From NCBI GenBank assembly GCA_903904835.1, contig CAIVEI010000190.1, positions 28,084 through 92,083 on the forward strand: 64,000 nt of DNA, written 5' to 3'. The notes below the pieces were generated by a model. It was not told the origin of the DNA. It searched no databases and saw only the letters and a list, made by a program, of their open reading frames with translations. This DNA is from an uncultured Schlesneria sp. GTDB lineage: Bacteria; Planctomycetota; Planctomycetia; Planctomycetales; Planctomycetaceae. The position numbers and the translations under genes were made by a program. Below are positions 43,253-52,284 of this stretch, one piece after another. The number at the start of each line of letters is the position of its first letter. Within the stretch, counting starts at the first letter, position 1.

Positions 43253-45373
43253 GTGACGCAACCGCCATTTGATCCGTTTGATTCGAAAATATCGAAAATT
43301 CACCGCCGCGACCTGATGCGGATGGGTGGTATGGCGGCGTTTACTTCGTGTCTGCCGGGCTTACTTGGTTCACATGCAAACGGAGCTTCGGCAGTTGAGC
43401 CGCCCGTGAACTCGCGGATGTTTGGACGGGCCAAGCAGGTGATCATGCTGTTCTTGTCTGGTGGTCCCCCGCAGCACGAGACGTTCGATCCGAAGCCGCT
43501 GGCTCCCGCCGGAATACGTGGTCCCTTTAAACCAATCAGCACCAACGTGCCCGGCATTCAATTCTGTGAATTGTTACCGCGAACGGCGGCTAGAGCCGAC
43601 CGATTGGCGGTGATCCGGTCGATGTTTACGAATAACAATATCCACGGTGGCAGTGGGTACTGGGTTCTAACCGGTCGCCCGATGCTGACCGGTGACGGCG
43701 AGTTTGCCTTGCCGACTGATTGGCCGAATATGGCCTCGATCGTGAAACGGTTTCGACCAAGCGAACGAGTTCCAGCACTGTCGGCAGTCTCGCTGCCGGA
43801 ACTGTTCATCGGAAACGGTGGTAACATCGAATCGGGCCAGTTTGGCGGGATTCTTGGTCCACAGTACAGTCCCGAATTGATTGAATGTCGTCCGGCAGAA
43901 CCGAATTCGCCGCTGGGTGGTCTCTACGCCAGCCGCGTCCCCGGCGATCAGATTCGACAGCGAGTGGCACTGTTGGATGCACTCGGTCAGACGTTTGATC
44001 GAAATCCCCGCAGCGCCGTGGTGGAGTTTCAACACGGGCTTCAGCGTCAGGCAATTAATCTGCTGACAACAGGAGGTGCCCGCGAGGCGTTTCGTCTGGA
44101 AGAAGAGTCTGACAAACTTCGCGACAGGTATGGACGCCACCCGTGGGGACAAAGCGTCCTTTTAGCACGGCGACTGATCGAAGCAGGCGTCCGGTTTGTG
44201 ACGGTCAACTGGCCTCGCGTGCCGGGTGACCGAGGGGTCGATAATCCGGTCTGGGATACTCACGCCCGGAACTTCGATCGAATGGAAGATTGCCTGGCAC
44301 CCCAGTTTGATGTGGGGTACACGGCGCTGCTCGACGACTTGTCTGATCGAGGGTTACTTAATGAAACTCTTGTGATCGCCGTGGGAGAATTCGGCCGGAC
44401 ACCTGCCGTCAACGCCAACGCAGGCCGCGATCACTGGGGATCGGTCTTCAGTTGCGTGCTGGCTGGAGCGGGGATCTCAGGAGGTCAGGTTTACGGATCG
44501 AGTGACCGTGAGGGGGGATATCCCGCGAGTGATCCTGTAGACGCAGGCCATCTGGCGGCAACGGTCTTTCACCTGGCCGGTATCAATACCCAAGGAACGT
44601 TTTCAGACCGGCTGGGCCGCGAGCTTTCGATCACAGAAGCCGAACCGTTATTCAAACTCCTGGGCGAAGAACCAGCAACCTCCGCAAGGACGACTCCTTC
44701 AGGCGATGTCGCGTTTGTTCCACCCTATCGCTCGGGCCTGCTATTACACCCTGATTTTTTGGAAACGACGCATTTGCTACCACTGGATGCTCCAGCAAGC
44801 CCCAAGGGCTGGCGTGCAAGTCCCGTGATGGTCGAAGGGAACGGGTTCGGTGCCCGATTACAGAATCGCCCAGACCAGCGGCGGATTGCGGCCATCGGCG
44901 TCTGGGCAAACGGACCTGAAGAGGTGCAAATCCCGGCGAATTCCAGCGCGGTGCTAACTCAACAGATTCGTGATCCGCAGTCTGGTCATTTCACCGTCAA
45001 GGCTTCCTTAGTCGGTGGCGGGACATCGGCAGAAACGTTCCAGCGAATTTTCGCGACGAATTTCCGCTGTCGCCTGGTGATTTTCCAATTCTCACACGCA
45101 TCCAAGTCAGCCATTTATCGTCAGGAATTGGGTTCCGTCGAATTTTTGCCGACATATCTGGAAAACGGTCATCAGGATCAGTGGCCAACAGTGACCGTCG
45201 AGAAGCGACTGGCACCAACCCCGGGAGTGAATTTCTCATTCGGATTAGGGATCGGAGTCGCACTAATCGTTGAACAAAAGACCGGCGGTGCGATTTCGCT
45301 TCCAGCGAAATCAGGTGAAGCCTACGTTCAGCTGAATCGCATCGAGATCGGCTTCGAAGGCTGGAAAATTTGA
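43253..45373 (+). CDS. Long DUF1501 protein with extra C-terminal beta-rich domain
   Basis: 706 residues from a GTG with GGAGAG 4 bases upstream. The N-terminus has a twin-arginine motif (HRRDLMRMGGMAAFTS). The DUF1501 domain covers about 55-470 (VIMLFLSGGPPQHETFDPKP, NNIHGGSGYWVLTGRP, VGEFGRTPAVNANAGRDHWG). Unlike the other two DUF1501 proteins here, about 230 further residues follow (after PATSARTTPSGDV), rich in beta-strand patterns and ending GEAYVQLNRIEIGFEGWKI; a jelly-roll or carbohydrate-binding-like fold is possible but not recognised. No PSCyt gene is adjacent, so the usual pairing is missing. Confidence 0.88.
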   Translation: MTQPPFDPFDSKISKIHRRDLMRMGGMAAFTSCLPGLLGSHANGASAVEPPVNSRMFGRAKQVIMLFLSGGPPQHETFDPKPLAPAGIRGPFKPISTNVPGIQFCELLPRTAARADRLAVIRSMFTNNNIHGGSGYWVLTGRPMLTGDGEFALPTDWPNMASIVKRFRPSERVPALSAVSLPELFIGNGGNIESGQFGGILGPQYSPELIECRPAEPNSPLGGLYASRVPGDQIRQRVALLDALGQTFDRNPRSAVVEFQHGLQRQAINLLTTGGAREAFRLEEESDKLRDRYGRHPWGQSVLLARRLIEAGVRFVTVNWPRVPGDRGVDNPVWDTHARNFDRMEDCLAPQFDVGYTALLDDLSDRGLLNETLVIAVGEFGRTPAVNANAGRDHWGSVFSCVLAGAGISGGQVYGSSDREGGYPASDPVDAGHLAATVFHLAGINTQGTFSDRLGRELSITEAEPLFKLLGEEPATSARTTPSGDVAFVPPYRSGLLLHPDFLETTHLLPLDAPASPKGWRASPVMVEGNGFGARLQNRPDQRRIAAIGVWANGPEEVQIPANSSAVLTQQIRDPQSGHFTVKASLVGGGTSAETFQRIFATNFRCRLVIFQFSHASKSAIYRQELGSVEFLPTYLENGHQDQWPTVTVEKRLAPTPGVNFSFGLGIGVALIVEQKTGGAISLPAKSGEAYVQLNRIEIGFEGWKI

Positions 45374-45447
45374 TCAGAGGCGTTGGCGAATGAATCAGGT
45401 CGAAATTATCGCGTCAGGCCGCAAAAAAATGGACTTGCGCTAGCACG

Positions 45448-45471
45448 GCGATTGTTAAGCCGGACAATCGC
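45448..45471 (+). terminator. Hairpin after the long DUF1501 gene
   Basis: 8-bp perfect stem (gcgattgt/acaatcgc, 8-nt loop) 75 bp beyond the stop. There is no clear T-run, so it is only a possible terminator. Confidence 0.3.
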
Positions 45472-45603
45472 TTACAGATTTTGAATCGATGCGATGCGTA
45501 ACCGAAAGCGCAGCAGAAGGTTCCAGAAATGACCAGAAACCGCTAGTTTTCGCCGGAACAATCGGGCTGAAGCCAGCGACGATTATCAGCCCATTAAACG
45601 AAG

Positions 45604-45628
45604 AAAACCCTTGTAAAACAAGGGTTTT
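45604..45628 (-). terminator. Rho-independent-type terminator of the tRNA gene
   Basis: Perfect 10-bp stem (aaaacccttg/caagggtttt) with a 5-nt loop, starting 6 bp beyond the 3' end of the tRNA on the minus strand and ending in TTTT. Confidence 0.75.
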
Positions 45629-45634
45629 CGACAG

Positions 45635-45708
45635 TAGCGAGGGCGGGACTCGAACCCGCGACCCCAGGCTTATGAAGCCTGTGCTCTAACCAGCTGAGCT
45701 ACCTCGCC
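45635..45708 (-). tRNA. tRNA-Met (anticodon CAU), elongator type
   Basis: On the minus strand the cloverleaf is complete: acceptor GGCGAGG pairing with CCTCGCT (G1:U72 wobble), discriminator A, D-arm GCTC-AGCTGGTTA-GAGC, anticodon stem CAGGC/GCCTG with loop TTCATAA (anticodon CAT), and T-arm CGGGTTCGAGTCCCG (GTTCGA present). The initiator marks (unpaired base 1:72 of C-A type and three G:C pairs at the base of the anticodon stem) are absent, so elongator Met is most likely. A lysidine-modified tRNA-Ile with the same anticodon cannot be fully excluded. CCA is not encoded. Confidence 0.93.
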
Positions 45709-46112
45709 GTAAACGCCGTCCTGTTGTTGGACGATCGATCGGACGCTTTGGTTCGGTCAGGAAGTTTAACAATTTCACGCGTACGAACAAGCGACTGATC
45801 TATGTTGCCGCCTCACAGTATTCCCCGAAACCGAAAGCAGAAAAAGGTATACGCATGGATCAAACGGCTTGCAGAGAACCGAAAACGTAGAAAAGAAAGA
45901 TTTAGAACGCTAATCAGCACTAATTTTCACTAATCGGAAAATTCAAAATTTGTATCTATCTGTGAAAATCTGTGTGAATCTGTGGCTGATACTCTTCATT
46001 CCAGTCCAATGTCCAAGCGATTTTTTCACCGATTTCATTCAACACGGTCCCTGGCTAGTGGTTGCTTCGTACCCAGCGAGTGAGCGGGTCGAAAGCCGTC
46101 GATGAACCCGTT

Positions 46113-46817
46113 TCAGAGCAGAAATTTGGCTGCCAATCCGATTGCGGCGGTCTCGATTCTCAGGATTTGACGGCCCAGTTGAATGGCTTTGGCACCGGCT
46201 CGCAAGGCGAGTTGAATTTCGACTTCGCTAAATCCTCCTTCTGGTCCGATGGAGATGATCAGGGGCTTATCGTGATTCGCCGGTAGCGGCCCGATGGATT
46301 CGAGCAATTCGCCTTGGGGATGTGCAATAAGCACCGTGTGATCGGGAACAAATTGCCTGATGAATTCGGGCCAGGATGTGACAGCACCAATCTCCATCAA
46401 ATGGTTACGGCACGATTGTTTACAGGCGGCGACCACGGTTTGACGCAATTTATCAAGCTTACTAGTCCGTGGGTCGACAACGCTGCGTGACGTTGTCAGG
46501 GGGATCAGCCGACTGACACCCAATTCCGTCGCCTTTTCGATTAACCAGTCGAACCGATCCCCCTTGGGGACCGCCGTCGCAATTGTTAACACCTTTTGAG
46601 GAGGTTCCTCACACCGAGCGGCCTGAACTTCGAGTTCGACGTCCCGTTTGCGGATCGTGGCGACTCGACATGTCGCGACCAGTCCGTTGCCGTTGAAAAG
46701 CTCGACAATGTCACCGGGCTGCGACCGCAATACGTGCGCGAGGTGATGGGCTTCCGAGTCCGTCAATGTGACGGAACCGGCTTCTACGAGTTGTGGGCAA
46801 TAAAAACGATGAGACAT
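46113..46817 (-). CDS. rsmE: 16S rRNA m3U1498 methyltransferase RsmE
   Basis: 234 residues from the ATG at 46817 (MSHRFYCPQL), which leaves 13 bp to the glgC stop; ATG 46847 would overlap glgC and adds ten residues unlike the family. An N-terminal PUA-like domain (LTDSEAHHLAHVLRSQPGD) precedes a SPOUT methyltransferase domain with the knot motif IISIGPEGGFSEVEIQLA near 190 and LGRQILRIETAA at the end. It methylates N3 of U1498 of 16S rRNA using SAM. Probably co-transcribed with glgC. Confidence 0.93.
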   Translation of the reverse strand: MSHRFYCPQLVEAGSVTLTDSEAHHLAHVLRSQPGDIVELFNGNGLVATCRVATIRKRDVELEVQAARCEEPPQKVLTIATAVPKGDRFDWLIEKATELGVSRLIPLTTSRSVVDPRTSKLDKLRQTVVAACKQSCRNHLMEIGAVTSWPEFIRQFVPDHTVLIAHPQGELLESIGPLPANHDKPLIISIGPEGGFSEVEIQLALRAGAKAIQLGRQILRIETAAIGLAAKFLL

Positions 46818-46830
46818 CAGAACGCGAGTC

Positions 46831-48117
46831 TCACAATCTCCAGCCATCGGGCAGGATCGTCCCTTTGGGAATCACAATGATGCCGTCCTGAATGACAACC
46901 GGTGTATTTTCCGGGACTTTCAGCACGTTTCCACCGCGAATGTGGACACCTTTACCAATCCGGCAGTTCTTATCGACGATAACCCCGTCGAGCAAGCTGC
47001 CGTCTCCCACGCCGACATTTGGAATTCCCGCCTGCTTATCCGCCAGAATGTCTGCGTCCGTCTGGTAGTTATCGGCACCCATCAGGATCGAGTTCGCGAT
47101 GGTGACATTATCACCGATCTTGCAACGCAAGCCGACGACGCTGTTCTCAACCATCGACCCTTCGCCGATCACGCAGCCGTCGGCAATCAAGCTTCGTTTG
47201 ACGTGGACACCATCGCAACGACTCGGTGGCAGGAACCGTGCGTGCGTATAAATCGGGGACTTTTCGTCTTCAAGCTTGAAGGGAGCATTGGGGAGCGTCA
47301 GATCGAGGTTCGCTTCGTAGAACGATCGAATCGTACCGATGTCTTCCCAGTACCCATCAAACAGATGGACATGGACCTTGTGAGTCCGTATCGCCATCGG
47401 AAAGACTTCTTTACCGAAATCCTGATAGTCAGATTTCGTAAGTAAATCGATCAGCGTCTTCAAATTGAAGAGATAGATCCCCATGCTTGCCAGGCAATCG
47501 CGTCCGTGACTTTTGATTCCGCGAGCATCGATCCAGGCGGGATCAGTTCTTACGTGTTGATCAATTTCCGCATCGGTTTTCGGCTTTTCAAGAAAGCCTC
47601 CGATTCGACCGCTATCATCGACTTTCATGATTCCAAACCCGCGAGCCGCTTCGCGAGTGACTGGCAACGCAGCGATTGTTGCTTCGGCGCCAGACGCTTT
47701 ATGAGTTTCGAGCATCTCCGCAAAGTCCATGCGATAAAGCTGATCTCCCGACAGAATCAAAACATATTCGATGCCATTCTGCTCAAAATGTCGCAAATTC
47801 TTCCGGACTGCGTCGGCAGTTCCTTCGTACCAGTTATGCCCTTCCATCGTTTGCTGGGCCGCTAGAATTTCGACAAAGCCCCCGTCAAACTGATCGAAAC
47901 TGTACGTTTGTCTAATATGAGCATGCAGACTGACCGAATTGAACTGGGTCAACAAATAGATGCGGTTGATCCCACTGTTAATACAGTTTGAGATCGGGAT
48001 GTCGATCAGACGATACTTTCCCGCCAACGGTACTGCTGGCTTTGATCGAACCTCTGTAAGCGGAAACAGCCGAGTTCCCTTACCACCACCCAGAATGACG
48101 GCCAGCACATTTCGCAT
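46831..48117 (-). CDS. glgC: Glucose-1-phosphate adenylyltransferase (ADP-glucose pyrophosphorylase)
   Basis: 428 residues from the ATG at 48117 ([17 protein letters not shown]), preceded by AAGGA; the frame extends to 48177 but without family similarity. It makes ADP-glucose from ATP and glucose-1-phosphate, the committed step of glycogen synthesis. The nucleotidyl-transfer motif [41 protein letters not shown] and GFLEKP (substrate lysine) are present. The C-terminal left-handed beta-helix (about 300-428) has repeats such as [19 protein letters not shown]. Neighbours are the PfkB kinase upstream and rsmE downstream. Confidence 0.97.
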   Translation of the reverse strand: MRNVLAVILGGGKGTRLFPLTEVRSKPAVPLAGKYRLIDIPISNCINSGINRIYLLTQFNSVSLHAHIRQTYSFDQFDGGFVEILAAQQTMEGHNWYEGTADAVRKNLRHFEQNGIEYVLILSGDQLYRMDFAEMLETHKASGAEATIAALPVTREAARGFGIMKVDDSGRIGGFLEKPKTDAEIDQHVRTDPAWIDARGIKSHGRDCLASMGIYLFNLKTLIDLLTKSDYQDFGKEVFPMAIRTHKVHVHLFDGYWEDIGTIRSFYEANLDLTLPNAPFKLEDEKSPIYTHARFLPPSRCDGVHVKRSLIADGCVIGEGSMVENSVVGLRCKIGDNVTIANSILMGADNYQTDADILADKQAGIPNVGVGDGSLLDGVIVDKNCRIGKGVHIRGGNVLKVPENTPVVIQDGIIVIPKGTILPDGWRL

Positions 48118-48302
48118 GCCAAATTCCTTATCAATGTCGCCAGCCGCGCTAACGTCAAATTTACGATACGCATCCACCCCGAACGATGGGGCTTCAGACC
48201 GATCGTTTTCTGCCTAGATACCAGATTCATTTTCCTAAGAGAATAGCGATTGAGTTTTCGAAACGGGAGTAATCCACGAGGGATTCAATGACCTGTTTCC
48301 AA

Positions 48303-49238
48303 CTAAAACGTGATCGTGTCGCGGAACGACCAGTCGAGACTCGATTTGAGTTCGGCCAACTCAACACTTAACGACGGCATTGCCCCACTTCGTCCTGCAA
48401 CGAGTGCCCCGAATCGATTGGCCAGATCGAGCGTTGAAGCCAGCGGCCATTTATGCAAATACCCGAAAATGACCGCTGCCGTAAAGGCGTCTCCAGCCCC
48501 TACGGTGTCGACAACCTTAACCGGATATGCAGGAAGTTCGATCACTTCATCGCAGGTCACCGCCAGACAACCCCGGCTGCCGCGTGTCACGCAGACCAAC
48601 TGCAATTGCTTGTAATCATCCAACAATCGTTTGGCGAATCGAATTTCATCCTCCTGACGAAAATCGAAAAGTTTCGTCAGGACTTTGACCTCTTCGTCGT
48701 TGAGCTTGACGATGGTGGCATGTGACATCGACTTTGCAATCCAGTCTTTCGCAAAAAACGGGGGACGCAAGTTAACGTCGTAAACAACCAGGCAACCGCT
48801 GGAAAGTGATCGAAGACACTGTTGGATCGTATGTCTTGAAACAGGTCTTCGTTGCCCCAGCGTTCCAAAGCAGATGGCTTGGGCCGCATGAACCGCCTCG
48901 AGCAATTCAGGAGTCGCTTCCAGAAAATCCCAGGCGGAATTTTCAAGGAACGTATAATCAACGCTTGCCTGACCGTTCGTGGAAACCGTGACCGTTCCAG
49001 TCTGGTGATTGGGATCGATCTGGACTAATTCGGTACGGAGGCCCTGAGCGGACAGAAATTTGCCAAGACCATCACCCAGTTCGTCCTTACCGATTCGCGT
49101 TGCCACGGCAGCGCTCAGGCCCAATTGTTGAGCGTGGAAAGCGACATTTGCCGGCGCTCCCCCAGGTAATCGTTCATCCGGAAAACAGTCCCAGAGAAGT
49201 TCGCCAAGACCGACCATCTGAACGGGTTGATTCATCAA
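48303..49238 (-). CDS. PfkB-family sugar kinase (fructokinase-like)
   Basis: 311 residues. Ribokinase fold with LPGGAPANVAFHAQQLG near 24-40, FGTLGQRR near 119, and the ATP/anion-hole signature DTVGAGDAFTAAVIFGYL (catalytic Asp in GAGD) near 246. The N-terminal sequence GLGELLWDCFPD resembles bacterial fructokinases. It is expected to phosphorylate fructose or a related sugar in the cytoplasm. It is separated by 185 bp from glgC in the same direction; a link to storage or sucrose metabolism is plausible. Confidence 0.9.
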   Translation of the reverse strand: MMNQPVQMVGLGELLWDCFPDERLPGGAPANVAFHAQQLGLSAAVATRIGKDELGDGLGKFLSAQGLRTELVQIDPNHQTGTVTVSTNGQASVDYTFLENSAWDFLEATPELLEAVHAAQAICFGTLGQRRPVSRHTIQQCLRSLSSGCLVVYDVNLRPPFFAKDWIAKSMSHATIVKLNDEEVKVLTKLFDFRQEDEIRFAKRLLDDYKQLQLVCVTRGSRGCLAVTCDEVIELPAYPVKVVDTVGAGDAFTAAVIFGYLHKWPLASTLDLANRFGALVAGRSGAMPSLSVELAELKSSLDWSFRDTITF

Positions 49239-49316
49239 TCTACTTTCAAGGACTTGCCGTTAGACTCAAAACGTGTTGAGTCGAAAAAATTACGAATTGA
49301 ACAAGACAATCGTGAC

Positions 49317-50360
49317 TCATAAATCCGGTGACGGAGTTGGAGCCGGAGTCGGGGGCGTTGGAGTCACGACGCGAGTCGGCGGTGCGACTTGCGATGAAGG
49401 AATGCCTGGCGACGGTTGCACTTCGGCTGCGACGGCGATCGCCTGTTTCAGGTCCCAGCCGGTTTCATCGAACGTGAATAGATATGTTCCGGCCTTCAAT
49501 TGATATCGCATCTGCTGACTGCGATTACCGGCCCGCAGAAATTCAATCGTCCAGATTCGATCTTCGACAAATGTCTGAACGTAACCCGGCTTGATCGAAT
49601 AGACGGTCCCGTTCAACATGTAAGACAATTCGGAGGTCGCTCCTTGCGGAAACATCAATTTGATTTCCCCTGCACGCGAAACAGGTTGAGCAGACGCGAC
49701 GTTTCGCCGCGTTTCAATCACCACGGGAGGTTCGGAAGGCGAAATCACCGAGATGGCTGGAAAAATATTGGGGCCAGACGAGATCACTGTCTGGTAAGAA
49801 CTTCCCGGCGAATAGACATATCCGTTGCCATTGTGGTTGTATTCGATCACGCCGCCACGAGTGGCATTGTTGAGAACAGTCCGCGTCGGATAGACGCCGC
49901 CGACAATCACGTTACGCGGAGGACTGATGACATTCGCACCAACAACGGTTGAACCAACCGGCCTTGCGTTTGAATAATAGCCACCCGATAGACCAACACT
50001 GTCCGTGTACGAAACCCCGTTGTAAACGCCAGGATAATATCCACCGTAGCCACCCGAGGTGTAGCCGTTCCCTTGGTACTGACCATTTCCCGAGTACTGA
50101 CCATTGCCGGGGTACTGACGGGGAACGCCAACGTTTGTGATCCGTCGACCGTAATCATCAACGGTTGAGCCGACTTGATCAATGACGCGCCCATCGACAT
50201 CGACGGCTCGACCATTCGAATCGATCCCTCGACTTCGCGGATACTGCAATTCGGCGGGAACGCTTCCGCTGTAGATTTGTTGCCCCACAGCCTCGCGAGA
50301 CATGCAAGCCGCCAACCCGATGAGGGTCACCGTCAACACAAACATTTGAGAACGAATCAT
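49317..50360 (-). CDS. Secreted Gly/Tyr-rich protein of unknown function
   Basis: 347 residues, not recognised. A signal peptide is visible (residues 1-26, LIGLAACMSREAVGQ). Residues 75-115 are a low-complexity stretch with imperfect PGNGQY/SGNGQY/QGNGY repeats rich in Gly and Tyr. A later, more ordered domain (about 230-310) includes FPQGATSELSYMLNGTVYSI and MRYQLKAGTYLFTFDETGWDL, with beta-strand character. The C-terminus is Pro/Thr-rich (VTPTPPTPAPTPSPDL). Similar architecture is common for planctomycete envelope proteins. The gene is single on the minus strand. Confidence 0.7.
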   Translation of the reverse strand: MIRSQMFVLTVTLIGLAACMSREAVGQQIYSGSVPAELQYPRSRGIDSNGRAVDVDGRVIDQVGSTVDDYGRRITNVGVPRQYPGNGQYSGNGQYQGNGYTSGGYGGYYPGVYNGVSYTDSVGLSGGYYSNARPVGSTVVGANVISPPRNVIVGGVYPTRTVLNNATRGGVIEYNHNGNGYVYSPGSSYQTVISSGPNIFPAISVISPSEPPVVIETRRNVASAQPVSRAGEIKLMFPQGATSELSYMLNGTVYSIKPGYVQTFVEDRIWTIEFLRAGNRSQQMRYQLKAGTYLFTFDETGWDLKQAIAVAAEVQPSPGIPSSQVAPPTRVVTPTPPTPAPTPSPDL

Positions 50361-50650
50361 GATCTTACCTTATTTTTCGACCAACCCGCGACGCGCCTGG
50401 CTCTTCTCTATTGTCATACAGTGTTCGACAAATTGTCAAATGGCTCGTATTTGAGGTCGTTTTCGTCAGCAACAGGATTCATTAAGAGCCATCATGCAAC
50501 GGTTGTTGAAAATCAACGATCGTCGTTCGCGTATGTTTCAGCCGGAATCGTTTGTATTATAGACAAAACGAACTGGCTCGACTTGACCGGTCCGTCATCA
50601 ATCGAGTTCAGATCGTTTGAATTGACTGTTATTCGTTGAGGCGGATGTTG

Positions 50651-51391
50651 ATGCGTATCCTGATCGTCGAAGACGAAGAAGCCCTGGCTCTGGGATTGAA
50701 ATTCAATTTCGAGCAGGAAGGGTACGAAGTTCTGCTGGCGGGGGACGGCCCGACCGCACTGAAACTGTTCCAGACGGCGGTCCCTCGGATTGATCTGATC
50801 ATCCTCGATCTGATGCTTCCTGGAATGAGCGGCTACGAGATTTGTACCGCGATTCGTACGACGAATAAACTGGTGCCGATCATCGTTCTGAGCGCCCGAA
50901 CCCTTGTCGAAGACCGAATGCATGCCTTCGATGTCGGAACCGACCAGTACATTACAAAACCGTTTGCGTTGCCAGAATTACTCAACCGCGTCAAAAACCT
51001 GCTGGAACGGTATCGGACAATTTTGACCGATGTCGTCTTAACCCCTCCTGCCAATGATGTCGCCAAGCCCGATACCTACCAATTTGGCGACGTTCGGATT
51101 GAGTTTCAGGCGTTTGAGGTTTACGTCGGCCAAAAGAAGTACAGTTTGACGACGCTGGAAATGCAGTTACTGAGATACTTCATCGAGCACGAAGGCGAAG
51201 TCCTGTCGAGACATCGAATTCTGGAGGAAGTTTGGGACCAATCGGCTGATGTGACGACGAGAACGATCGACAATTTTGTGTTACGCCTGCGAAAAATCCT
51301 GGAACCGGACCCCGCCCAGCCGAGGTATATCTTGTCGGTTAGAGGGACGGGATATCGTTTCCTGAGTAATCGAGACGCAATCACAAAGTAA
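50651..51391 (+). CDS. OmpR/PhoB-type response regulator
   Basis: 246 residues from the ATG at 50651, which has GAGG 9 bases upstream and gives the canonical start MRILIVEDEE; ATG 50645 and TTG 50636 are alternatives. The receiver domain (1-120) has the acidic pair, phospho-Asp in LIILDLMLPGMSGYE and the TKPF lysine. The winged-helix output domain (about 145-240) ends FVLRLRKILEPDPAQPRYIL, SVRGTGYRFL. No sensor kinase lies next to it, so it is an orphan. The target genes are unknown; the downstream redoxin/monooxygenase pair is 228 bp away and could be one. Confidence 0.93.
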   Translation: MRILIVEDEEALALGLKFNFEQEGYEVLLAGDGPTALKLFQTAVPRIDLIILDLMLPGMSGYEICTAIRTTNKLVPIIVLSARTLVEDRMHAFDVGTDQYITKPFALPELLNRVKNLLERYRTILTDVVLTPPANDVAKPDTYQFGDVRIEFQAFEVYVGQKKYSLTTLEMQLLRYFIEHEGEVLSRHRILEEVWDQSADVTTRTIDNFVLRLRKILEPDPAQPRYILSVRGTGYRFLSNRDAITK

Positions 51392-51619
51392 ACAATCCAA
51401 TCAATTCGAAGTTTTCGGGTTCGTAAAACGAAGTCGATTTCAAGTCAGTCGGGTCTTTTCTGGTCGGAACCTCGATTGAAAACCTCCTTGTACGTCGATT
51501 GTTAGCGGGCGATAATTACGAAGTGGCATGCGTGACGGAAAGAACATTGGTGGTTTTCCGTTCGATGACACAGTACTTCTGCCTTAACCAACGGAAACCA
51601 ACTTTGCGGAGAATGGAAT

Positions 51620-52273
51620 TTGTCATCACAAATCCATTACATCACTCTCGTTTGCTTTATTGCCTGTTCCGTGCTTGCCGCTGCGACGGAACCGGTCGAC
51701 TCTCGCCGTCCATCATCGTCTTTGGAAAATAAGTCGCTTAAAACATCCTCCAGCTCATTGCAATTTACGGACTTGGAGGGACGAATCCAGACGCCGTTGT
51801 CGCAGCCTGACCAGCGAGCAACAATCCTGTTCTTCGTATTACCCGATTGTCCGATCTCGAATGCTTACGCCCCCGAGATCAAGCGGATTACCACCGAATA
51901 TTCTCAACGAAAAATTGCCTCGTTCGTAGTTTATGTCGACCCCGATCTGACGACTGACGCGGCGAAGAAACATGCGAAGGATTACGGTTACGAATGTCCT
52001 GTGATCTGCGATCAGTCGCTGAGATTGGTCGAGCAAACCGGCGTTACCGTCGCACCGGAAGTCGCCGTGCTGGACTTGAACGGAAAACGACTCTATCGCG
52101 GCCGAATTGATAATCTGTATGCGGGACTTGGTAAACGCAGGCCGCAAGCGACTGAACATGATTTACGCGACACACTTGATGCGATCCTCAATGGAAAGCC
52201 CATTCCGAACGAGACCACTCGATCGATTGGTTGTTTTATCGCGAAGCCCGATTTGAAAAAAACTGCTCCTTAA
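51620..52273 (+). CDS. Exported redoxin-domain (thioredoxin-fold) protein
   Basis: 217 residues from a TTG at 51620, supported by GGAG 8 bases upstream and by the signal peptide that follows (YITLVCFIACSVLAAA); no in-frame ATG occurs before it. The thioredoxin-like fold has FFVLPDCPISNAYAPEIKR, where a single Cys followed by Pro replaces the CxxC pair. Two further cysteines (CPVICD) may form a disulfide. A cis-Pro segment (TVAPEVAVLDLNG) is present. It sits 11 bp before the copper-monooxygenase-like gene; the pair is recurrent in planctomycetes and likely acts in the periplasm. Confidence 0.85.
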   Translation: MSSQIHYITLVCFIACSVLAAATEPVDSRRPSSSLENKSLKTSSSSLQFTDLEGRIQTPLSQPDQRATILFFVLPDCPISNAYAPEIKRITTEYSQRKIASFVVYVDPDLTTDAAKKHAKDYGYECPVICDQSLRLVEQTGVTVAPEVAVLDLNGKRLYRGRIDNLYAGLGKRRPQATEHDLRDTLDAILNGKPIPNETTRSIGCFIAKPDLKKTAP

Positions 52274-52284
52274 GGATTTTCGAC

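Larger units (their letters stand above)
45374..46112. other. Non-protein-coding region around tRNA-Met (739 bp)
   Basis: Holds a hairpin at 45448-45471, the tRNA terminator at 45604-45628 and the tRNA gene at 45635-45708. The rest (45709-46112) has an AT-rich stretch with repeated short words (cactaat, gtgaatctgtg) near 45900-45990, and no gene is seen. Confidence 0.55.

Noticed and set aside
43109..43303. 64-codon minus frame with EDHENTKVRKR-type sequence
   Set aside because: It is a translation of the acgaaa inverted repeat.
45489..45689. 66-codon frame reading across the tRNA gene
   Set aside because: The translated GGTRTRDPRL part is the familiar artefact of translating a tRNA; not a gene.
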